Under the pieces are notes generated by a model. That model did no database searches. It had not been told where the DNA came from and saw only the letters and a list, made by a program, of their open reading frames with translations. A stretch of DNA of 8,397 bases from an uncultured Candidatus Saccharibacteria bacterium (GTDB taxonomy: Bacteria > Patescibacteriota > Saccharimonadia > Saccharimonadales > Saccharimonadaceae), in the NCBI GenBank assembly GCA_946185175.1, contig CAMHIH010000032.1, positions 1 to 8,397 on the forward strand, given 5' to 3'. Of the stretch, positions 1 through 4,882 are shown piece by piece. The stretch's first letter is position 1. Every line of letters begins with the position of its first letter. The translations under genes were made by a program, and so were the position numbers.

Positions 1-61
1 TCTTATGGCTTTTTCTCCTGTTTTTTGTTTTTATTGGCTAGTTTCTATCTATAGACTCTCC

Positions 62-280
62 TTATTGATTAAAATTACGGATACGAGCAAAGAGGTTTGC
101 TTTACGACCTAAGATCGGACTCATTTTTTTCATTTCTTTTAATTTCTCTTCGGAGATAGTAGTTTCCTTCTTTGGCACAAAGACTTTATCGGGATTATAC
201 TCGCATTCCTCGAATTGTAATCCTAGCTCCTCTTCACTTTCTGTTTTCGTTTCGAGTCCAGGAATTTTAAATGTTTCCAT
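62..280 (-). CDS. Small charged hypothetical protein (72 aa)
   Basis: I do not recognise this protein. It is 72 residues long. The N-terminal half is acidic, with a run of glutamates around residues 14-26, and the C-terminal half is basic, ending in a segment rich in Lys, Arg and Asn. There is no signal peptide, membrane segment or cysteine pair; the only cysteine is Cys26. A predicted helix rich in Glu, Lys and Met covers roughly residues 43-54. The start is ATG at 280. A purine-rich AAAGGA at 294-299 is the likely ribosome site, but it lies 13 bases upstream, which is longer than usual. The strongest support that it is real is the strong promoter at 378-406, which gives a leader of about 90 bases. 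It is transcribed separately from ileS, beyond that gene's terminator. It could be a lineage-specific small protein; function unknown. Confidence 0.6.
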   Translation of the reverse strand: METFKIPGLETKTESEEELGLQFEECEYNPDKVFVPKKETTISEEKLKEMKKMSPILGRKANLFARIRNFNQ

Positions 281-377
281 ATTATTAATTTTTTCCTTTC
301 TTTTTATTTTTGTTTTCCTGATACCCGACGGAATTTTTATTTGTTGGTTTTTGCTTTTTGCTTATCCAACTGCCCTA

Positions 378-406
378 ATACTATCACGCTTATGCTTTTT
401 TGTCAA
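378..406 (-). promoter_or_regulatory. Sigma70-type promoter P2 for the 72-aa gene
   Basis: On the minus strand a perfect -35 TTGACA (406-401) is followed after 17 bases by TAGTAT (383-378), which is preceded by TG one base upstream (extended -10). Transcription would start near 371, about 90 bases before the ATG at 280. This is the best -35/-10 pair in the window. Confidence 0.7.
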
Positions 407-420
407 GTACGATTATGCTT
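386..420. repeat. Direct repeat ACG(C/A)TTATGCTT inside the tandem promoters
   Basis: Two 12-base copies differ at one position: ACGCTTATGCTT at 386-397 and ACGATTATGCTT at 409-420, starting 23 bp apart. One copy lies in the P2 spacer and the other overlaps the P1 -10 box. This placement suits binding sites for a regulator, but no regulator is identified, and similarity between two AT-rich promoter spacers could also arise by chance. Confidence 0.4.
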
Positions 421-439
421 ATATTTCCTAAAATGTCAA
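412..439 (-). promoter_or_regulatory. Upstream tandem promoter P1 for the 72-aa gene
   Basis: A second perfect TTGACA (439-434) is followed after 16 bases by CATAAT (417-412), a five-of-six match to the -10 consensus. Transcription would start near 405, inside the -35 box of P2, so the two promoters would compete for polymerase. The site lies in AT-rich DNA, so chance matches are more likely than for P2. Confidence 0.45.
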
Positions 440-542
440 ATTTAACAGATACAAAACTGCTATTGATTTTCCGCAAAAATATTATTCACACAAATAATCT
501 GACTTATGAAATTATGCCCTCCACGATATATTTAATTCATTA

Positions 543-604
543 AAAATACTCCTGATTTTTCGTGGAGACTGTATTTTGTCTCAAGAAAAATGCAGGAGTA
601 TTTT
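543..604 (-). terminator. Nested long hairpin after ileS, probable terminator
   Basis: The hairpin has three stacked inverted repeats. The outer arms AAAATACTCCTG (543-554) and CAGGAGTATTTT (593-604) pair over 12 bp. The middle arms ATTTTTC (555-561) and GAAAAAT (585-591) pair over 7 bp. The inner arms GAGAC (565-569) and GTCTC (578-582) pair over 5 bp around an 8-base loop. Its edge is one base past the ileS stop codon. On the minus strand the far arm ends in TTTTT followed by AAT, which fits a terminator. The 24 paired bases interrupted by small bulges are unusually long for a plain terminator, so a small palindromic repeat element is an alternative. Confidence 0.65.
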
Positions 605-605
605 A

Positions 606-3488
606 CTAGGCTTTCTCTAACGAAATCGTAATGTTCTTACCGTCAACCTTTACGATTTCGTCGTAATCATAGTTCGCGTCATCGCTAAACTCCGTCGCTA
701 ACACCTCATCTTTCAAGGTCTGAAGATGCTTTGCTGGGACTTCACAGCTAACGCACAATTTTATTCTATCGTCGACATTCAAGCCGGCTTTTTTGCGCGC
801 CGCCTGAACAAAACGAATCAATTCACGAACAAATCCTTCATCTTTCAATTCGTCCGTCAATTTCTTGTCGAGTACTAATTCTTTACCATGAGCAACTTTC
901 TTGACGTTTACCTCTTCAGCAATAATCTGCTCATAGAAGTCACCGAGCTTCTCGCCACCATAAGTTAAGCTCGCAAGTGGCTGGCGTACCTTAATCTGGC
1001 CAAAGCCATCATCGCGCGCCATACGCAAGGCTAAACCTTCTGTGATCACAGTGCGACACTCGCTCATTCGGTTAATAACATCTTCATCAATCTTGCCAGC
1101 TTCCGGCCAATCAAGCAGATGTACGCTCTCGCCACCCATCATATTCTGCCAAAGTTCTTCGGCAAGGAATGGCACAAATGGCGCTAAAATTAATGCCGTA
1201 TAGCTCAACACATAATGCAGGGTCTCGTAAGCTTCGTTTTTGTCGGTCGTCGATTCCGACTTCCAGAAACGACGGCGACTGCGACGTACGAACCAGTTCG
1301 AAAGATCGTCAATGAATGGCAATACCCCTGCAAGCGCAGCTGGAATATTATAGACCTTCATATTATCTGTAATCTCATTGCGCAACTGATACACGCGACT
1401 CACAATCCACTTATCTAGCTCATTCTCGAGTTTATCTGGTGCCTCTAGCGTCTTTTTCTTGTATTCCCATCCATCCACCTCGGCGTACATCGTAAAGAAG
1501 TCATAGACATTCCAGATCATTGTTAGCTTGCGTGCCGTATCGGACACATCTTTATCAATCAAGGCAAAATCTTCGCCGGCGAGCACTGGACTAGACAACA
1601 GCTGGAAACGTAAAGCGTCGGCCGAGAACTTATTCATCAACTCATTTGGATCAGTATAGTTACCAAGCGACTTACTCATCTTACGGCCATCATTGCCAGC
1701 CAAAGTACCAGTCGTAATCACATTCTTGTAGGCGCATTCGCCAAATAGTGCCGTATTCACAACATGCACATAATAGAACCATGCACGCACCTGGCCAACA
1801 TATTCTACGATGAAATCTGCTGGATAATTCTTCTCGAACTTTTCCTTGTTTTCGAATGGATAATGCATCTGCGCAAATGGCATCGAACCGGACTCAAACC
1901 AACAATCCAACACCTTATCAACGCGCTTGAAATGCTCGCCATCAATATCGAATTCGATTTCATCCACCCATGGACGGTGATAATCCTCCAGGCGCACGCC
2001 GGAGAGCTCGTAAAGTTCGTCATACGATCCAACGACTCTGATTGAGCCCTTATCGCCTTTCCAGACCGGCATCGCTGTTGCCCAGAAACGGTCGCGGCTC
2101 AGGTTCCAATCTGGCGCCTGCTCGATATTCTTCGCGAAACGACCATGTTTCAAATGCGCTGGGAACCAGTTGATATCCTCATTCTTCTCAAGCATCAATT
2201 CCTTACTACCCTCAACATCAAAGAACCAGCTCGGAAACGCACGATACATAATGCGCTGCTTACTGCGTGGGTTAAATGGATATTCGTGTTTAATATATTC
2301 AATTTTCCAGATAATACCCTTCTCTTCTAGACACTTGGCGATAAACTTATTGCCAGCCCAAACTTCGATGCCGTTTTCATCAGTATCACGCACGCCAATT
2401 TCATGCAGTTTTTCTGCCCATTCCGGGAAATAATAGCCATTATCGTCGATTGTATGACGGACTGGAACTTTATCACGCTTACCGAGCACATAGTCATCTT
2501 CGCCGTATGCCGGTGCAACATGCACAATACCAGTACCATCTTCGGCGCTCACGAAATCCGCGATGTGAACTTTATGAGCATTCTCATTGTTATCGATCTC
2601 GTCATCCATCGTCATGAGCGGCTCATATTTCAAACCATCCAAATCCTTGCCAGTATACTTCTTCTCAGCCTTCACATCCTCGCCAAACAACTTTTCGGCA
2701 AGTTTCGTAGCAACAATCATTTTCTCACCGTCAACGTCATAGAGGCCGTATTCAAGCTTCTCAGACACAGCGAGTGCCATATTTGCGGGTAAAGTCCAAG
2801 GCGTAGTCGTCCAGGCTAAAATATATTCGTCGCGATCAGCGAGCTTAAACTTCACATAAGCAGAAGGGTCAGTTACGGTCTGATATGCATCATTATCCAT
2901 CGTAACTTCTGCCTTAGAGACAGGCGTTGCGAACTTCGTATCATACATCAATACCTTTTCGCCTTCATAGATTTTGCCCTTTTCATAGAGCGTTTTAAAT
3001 GCCCACCAGACAGATTCCATGAAGTCCTTGTTCATCGTACGATAAGCACCCTTAAAATCCACCCAACGACCAATTCGATCAATCGTCGATTCCCAAGTCT
3101 CGGAATTAGCGACCATCGATTCGCGGGCTTTCGTAATATAAGTTTCAAGTGGCCACTTTGTGCCAATTTCGCGACGATCCCTAATACCAAGTTGTTTCTC
3201 GACGAAATTCTCAGCCGGCAATCCGTGGCAATCCCAACCCCAACGGCGCTCGACGCGTTTTCCGTTCATCGTCCAGAAACGTGGCACGGCATCTTTCACG
3301 ATACTAGAAAGGAGCGTACCGTGATGCGGGTTGCCCGTAATAAATGGCGGGCCATCATAAAATACATATGAATTATCGATTTCGCGTTGCTCGACCGATT
3401 TTTCAAATGTTTTGTTCTTTTTCCAATACTCAACAAGTGCTTTTTCGTATTCACTTGCGCGGCGTCGCACACCATATTTATATTTCAT
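606..3488 (-). CDS. ileS: Isoleucyl-tRNA synthetase, eukaryote-like type
   Basis: This is a cytoplasmic class I aminoacyl-tRNA synthetase that charges tRNA-Ile with isoleucine using ATP and hydrolyses misformed valyl products. It has 960 residues. The N-terminal catalytic part includes the stretch ending in GWDCHGLP near residues 84-91. In the first signature motif, residues 55-58 read HHGT instead of HIGH or HYGH. The CP1 editing domain contains TTTPWT at 227-232 and GTGIVHVAP from 318, with acidic residues near 330. KMSKS is at 603-607. A C-terminal anticodon-binding region follows. The overall type (GWDCHGLP, PHxG) resembles the archaeal/eukaryotic and IleS2 branch, also used by actinobacteria. 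I chose ATG 3488 because AAAGGAG lies 8 bases upstream; an in-frame GTG at 3590 lies within the T-box leader and is rejected. A T-box riboswitch upstream should raise expression when tRNA-Ile is uncharged. The role is certain; the effect of the HHGT change is unknown. Confidence 0.97.
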   Translation of the reverse strand: MKYKYGVRRRASEYEKALVEYWKKNKTFEKSVEQREIDNSYVFYDGPPFITGNPHHGTLLSSIVKDAVPRFWTMNGKRVERRWGWDCHGLPAENFVEKQLGIRDRREIGTKWPLETYITKARESMVANSETWESTIDRIGRWVDFKGAYRTMNKDFMESVWWAFKTLYEKGKIYEGEKVLMYDTKFATPVSKAEVTMDNDAYQTVTDPSAYVKFKLADRDEYILAWTTTPWTLPANMALAVSEKLEYGLYDVDGEKMIVATKLAEKLFGEDVKAEKKYTGKDLDGLKYEPLMTMDDEIDNNENAHKVHIADFVSAEDGTGIVHVAPAYGEDDYVLGKRDKVPVRHTIDDNGYYFPEWAEKLHEIGVRDTDENGIEVWAGNKFIAKCLEEKGIIWKIEYIKHEYPFNPRSKQRIMYRAFPSWFFDVEGSKELMLEKNEDINWFPAHLKHGRFAKNIEQAPDWNLSRDRFWATAMPVWKGDKGSIRVVGSYDELYELSGVRLEDYHRPWVDEIEFDIDGEHFKRVDKVLDCWFESGSMPFAQMHYPFENKEKFEKNYPADFIVEYVGQVRAWFYYVHVVNTALFGECAYKNVITTGTLAGNDGRKMSKSLGNYTDPNELMNKFSADALRFQLLSSPVLAGEDFALIDKDVSDTARKLTMIWNVYDFFTMYAEVDGWEYKKKTLEAPDKLENELDKWIVSRVYQLRNEITDNMKVYNIPAALAGVLPFIDDLSNWFVRRSRRRFWKSESTTDKNEAYETLHYVLSYTALILAPFVPFLAEELWQNMMGGESVHLLDWPEAGKIDEDVINRMSECRTVITEGLALRMARDDGFGQIKVRQPLASLTYGGEKLGDFYEQIIAEEVNVKKVAHGKELVLDKKLTDELKDEGFVRELIRFVQAARKKAGLNVDDRIKLCVSCEVPAKHLQTLKDEVLATEFSDDANYDYDEIVKVDGKNITISLEKA

Positions 3489-3496
3489 TCCCACTA

Positions 3497-3503
3497 CTCC
3501 TTT
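3497..3503 (-). promoter_or_regulatory. ileS ribosome binding site
   Basis: AAAGGAG ends 8 bases before the ATG at 3488. It lies just downstream of the T-box terminator, so it is transcribed only on read-through. It decides the start at 3488 over the GTG at 3590. Confidence 0.85.
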
Positions 3504-3513
3504 CTTTTTGAAT

Positions 3514-3538
3514 AAAAAAATTCCAATTTGCATTGGAA
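3514..3538 (-). terminator. T-box attenuator terminator upstream of ileS
   Basis: TTCCAAT (3538-3532) pairs perfectly with ATTGGAA (3527-3521) around a GCAA tetraloop, followed by seven T (3520-3514). The left arm overlaps the 3' half of the antiterminator (3541-3533), so the two structures exclude each other. This indicates control by transcription termination rather than by hiding the ribosome site. Confidence 0.85.
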
Positions 3539-3728
3539 CTCTTTTGAGCGGTACCATCCAATTTCCAATCACTCCCTCAGCGATTGGCACTTATTTGTTC
3601 TTTTACGCAGATTCACGAGCGATTCTACTAAGCTTACCCTCCTTATTACATAAGTAATTCGGACCTCGCAATTTAAGCAAACTGTTCTTTCGCCAGCATC
3701 GCGGTTGATGGCCGCTCAAACGCTTTAT
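3514..3728 (-). promoter_or_regulatory. T-box riboswitch leader of ileS (tRNA-Ile sensing)
   Basis: The leader RNA, read from about 3728, carries the T-box hallmarks in order. A very short Stem I pairs GCGG (3715-3712) with CCGC (3704-3701). Its 7-base loop CCATCAA contains an AUC isoleucine triplet (3709-3707) followed by A. An S-turn-like pair of elements follows, GAA (3687-3685) and AGTAGA (3629-3624). Between them is a long stem that pairs GCTTA (3678-3674) with TAAGC (3636-3632), TCC with GGA, and ATTAC with GTAAT. Stem III pairs CCAATC (3587-3582) with GATTGG (3570-3565). The antiterminator pairs TTGGA (3561-3557) with TCCAA (3537-3533) and GCTC with GAGT, leaving the conserved bulge TGGTACC (3556-3550) to pair with the NCCA end of uncharged tRNA. 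From memory, the AGUAGA/GAAC elements and the tiny Stem I resemble the ultrashort Stem I class of actinobacterial ileS T-boxes. The specifier assignment is inferred. Confidence 0.85.
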
Positions 3729-3734
3729 GCCTGC

Positions 3735-3743
3735 ATTATAGCA
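3735..3743 (-). promoter_or_regulatory. Extended -10 promoter of the ileS T-box transcript
   Basis: A perfect extended -10 element, TG-C-TATAAT, lies at 3743-3735. No convincing -35 is seen; the region upstream is a T-rich tract. Transcription would start near 3728, just before the T-box Stem I, which makes ileS a unit separate from the ftsA-to-MazG genes. Confidence 0.7.
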
Positions 3744-3803
3744 TATTTATTCAAAAAAATAAAAATAACCACGACGCCGCGAACATTTTTAGTTCAATCC
3801 CAA

Positions 3804-4118
3804 CTAATTCGATTCAATTAAAAATATTTTTTGCGCAAAGCCGCCACGTTTGTCGAACTTGTTTTGGCGGGCTCGCTCAACTGCAGCCAAATCGCTACCC
3901 TGCGCTTCCGCCAAAGCCTTCACGACTTCCATTACATCGGCCAACTCTTCAATGCGATGCTCGCCACGTTCAGCCAAAACTTCCGCGCATTCTTCTTGTA
4001 GCTTCTGTTCAAGCGCCACCAAATATTCCTCATCATCCAGAATACGTGTTTTCGCAACGCGACCATCACTAATGATAATATCCGGGATTTTATCGCGCAC
4101 TAGTTTCTCGTATTTCAT
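3804..4118 (-). CDS. MazG-like all-alpha NTP pyrophosphohydrolase
   Basis: This is a 104-residue cytoplasmic protein of the all-alpha NTP pyrophosphatase superfamily (MazG / phosphoribosyl-ATP pyrophosphohydrolase-like). Members cleave nucleoside triphosphates to monophosphate and pyrophosphate, often as house-cleaning of non-canonical nucleotides. The visible motifs are the N-terminal KLVRDKIP (residues 5-12), the metal-binding EExxE (Glu42, Glu43, Glu46), its partner ExxD (Glu58, Asp61), and a C-terminal KRGGF (90-94) typical of this small subfamily. Its length fits a single-domain member. The ATG at 4118 overlaps the stop codon of the upstream gene by one base (TAATG), with GGAG five bases before it, so the two are probably translationally coupled. 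Histidine biosynthesis (hisE) is unlikely because no his genes are nearby. The exact substrate cannot be told from the sequence. Confidence 0.88.
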   Translation of the reverse strand: MKYEKLVRDKIPDIIISDGRVAKTRILDDEEYLVALEQKLQEECAEVLAERGEHRIEELADVMEVVKALAEAQGSDLAAVERARQNKFDKRGGFAQKIFLIESN

Positions 4119-4384
4119 TAATGCTCCAGCAAATAAAACGCGACGTCATCCATCTTTGGTAGCATTGTGCCACGCCAAAGCTGAACCAATTTGCCGCTAT
4201 CGTCAATCGCTAAGATTGAAGGATATTCAACTACATCATAGCTACGCGCCAAGCTTTCACCTTCTGGCGAATCTGGATCCAAGCTTTCTGGTGCTTTACC
4301 CAAGCGATGTTCTAGTTCGCGCAAAAATTCCATCATGCTACGCGCATAATCCGTATTGTCGCGCCAAATTGCTACCACCCTCAT
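4118..4384 (-). CDS. Cysteine-less thioredoxin/glutaredoxin-fold protein
   Basis: This is an 88-residue protein with the outline of a thioredoxin or glutaredoxin fold. It opens with a beta strand (MRVVAIW) and a helix (residues 12-26), and later has VVEYPSILAI (51-60) with the cis-proline expected at Pro55, then a strand/turn DDSGKLVQLWRG (61-72). At the usual place of the CxxC active site it reads T-D-Y-A (11-14), so both cysteines are replaced, and the protein contains no cysteine at all. It therefore cannot be a thiol-disulfide oxidoreductase and may be a binding or structural protein. I chose ATG 4384 because AAGGAG lies 10 bases upstream; a TTG start at 4438 would overlap nrdR and has no such site. 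It begins 4 bases after the nrdR stop and overlaps the next gene by one base, so it belongs to that operon. The fold is inferred from pattern. Confidence 0.75.
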   Translation of the reverse strand: MRVVAIWRDNTDYARSMMEFLRELEHRLGKAPESLDPDSPEGESLARSYDVVEYPSILAIDDSGKLVQLWRGTMLPKMDDVAFYLLEH

Positions 4385-4388
4385 TTTC

Positions 4389-4862
4389 TTATTTCTCCTT
4401 CTTATCGCGCATTTCCATGCGTTTACGCTGCTCAGCAATACTTTGCTCTAGTTCATCTAGAGTTTTAAATTCTCGAAAAACGCTCACAAAGCGCACGTAG
4501 GCCATATCGTTTGTTTCTGACAATACTTCTAGAATTTTTTCGCCAATCACTTTTGACGGAATCTCGTCTTTACCAAGCGCATAAATCTCATCTTCTACGC
4601 GTGAAACAACATTCTGCACATCAAGATCGCTATCGAAGTATTTGCCAACACTATTTCGCACGGCGCTGGCGAGCTTTTCGCGATCAAACGCCTCTTTGCT
4701 CCCACTTCGCTTACGTACCATCATGCCGGGACGCTCAATCCGCTCATAAGTTGTAAAACGGTGCTTACCGTCAAGGGAAACTCGTCGACGGCGAATCATC
4801 GTACCGTCTTGCGTTTCTCGGCTTTCAATTACTTTACTTTCGCCAATTTTGAGGCCACTCAT
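4389..4862 (-). CDS. nrdR: NrdR-like ATP-cone protein lacking the zinc ribbon cysteines
   Basis: NrdR represses ribonucleotide reductase genes. A zinc ribbon binds NrdR boxes in DNA and an ATP-cone senses ATP/dATP. This 157-residue protein keeps the family skeleton: KVIESR (10-15), IRRRR (23-27), RFTTYER (35-41), then an ATP-cone from about 46 to 137 with VRKRSG, EAFDREKL, IPSKVIGEKI and AYVRFVSVFREF. The four zinc cysteines are gone. The N-terminus reads MSGLKIG where the family has M-x-C-P-x-C-G, and the second pair is replaced by Ser29 and Gly32. There is no cysteine anywhere. The C-terminus is a charged Lys/Arg/Glu tail. It lies 20 bases after ftsZ. GAGAGGAG (4882-4875) lies 12 bases before the ATG, longer than ideal; in-frame codons upstream of the ATG read L-K-C-F but offer no start. 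Membership of the NrdR family is clear; DNA binding in the classical way is doubtful. Confidence 0.88.
   Translation of the reverse strand: MSGLKIGESKVIESRETQDGTMIRRRRVSLDGKHRFTTYERIERPGMMVRKRSGSKEAFDREKLASAVRNSVGKYFDSDLDVQNVVSRVEDEIYALGKDEIPSKVIGEKILEVLSETNDMAYVRFVSVFREFKTLDELEQSIAEQRKRMEMRDKKEK
4395..4400 (-). promoter_or_regulatory. Ribosome binding site of the thioredoxin-fold gene
   Basis: AAGGAG sits inside the last codons of nrdR, 10 bases before the ATG at 4384. It decides the start at 4384 and implies translation linked to nrdR. Confidence 0.6.
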
Positions 4863-4874
4863 AAAACACTTGAG

Positions 4875-4882
4875 CTCCTCTC
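4875..4882 (-). promoter_or_regulatory. Ribosome binding site of nrdR with long spacing
   Basis: GAGAGGAG immediately follows the ftsZ stop codon and lies 12 bases before the nrdR ATG at 4862. A GTG at 4869 is at ideal distance (5 bases) but is out of frame and reads only 11 codons before a stop at 4836-4834. Initiation at nrdR may therefore be weak or coupled to ftsZ. Confidence 0.5.

Larger units (their letters stand above)
281..605. other. Intergenic region between ileS and the 72-aa gene
   Basis: This 325-base AT-rich gap holds the nested hairpin after ileS (543-604), a further inverted-repeat arm (519-526), the two tandem promoters (378-439) and the leader of the 72-residue gene (281-371). 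Between about 440 and 518 I see no open reading frame, RNA gene or structure that I can support. Confidence 0.7.

Noticed and set aside
1..61. Start of another gene after the 72-aa gene
   Set aside because: A GGAG-like motif is present on the minus strand near the window edge, but no start codon follows inside the window.
2403..2792. 129-residue plus-strand frame, and similar frames across ileS
   Set aside because: All lie antisense to the IleRS reading frame. Their sequences show no family features.
3489..3590. N-terminal extension of IleRS by 34 residues from a GTG at 3590
   Set aside because: These codons run through T-box Stem III, the antiterminator and the terminator T-run, and the GTG has no ribosome site. 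ATG 3488 has AAAGGAG at 8 bases.
3744..3803. Intrinsic terminator after the MazG-like gene
   Set aside because: There is a T-rich tract (about 3752-3767) on the minus strand, but I could not find a convincing stem before it.
4385..4438. TTG start for the thioredoxin-fold gene, 18 codons upstream
   Set aside because: It would overlap nrdR by 50 bases and has no ribosome site, while ATG 4384 has AAGGAG upstream.
3850..4500. 216-residue open frame on the plus strand opposite the MazG-like and thioredoxin-fold genes
   Set aside because: It is antisense to two well-supported genes, is Ser/Arg-rich with no recognisable motif, and looks like a codon-bias shadow.
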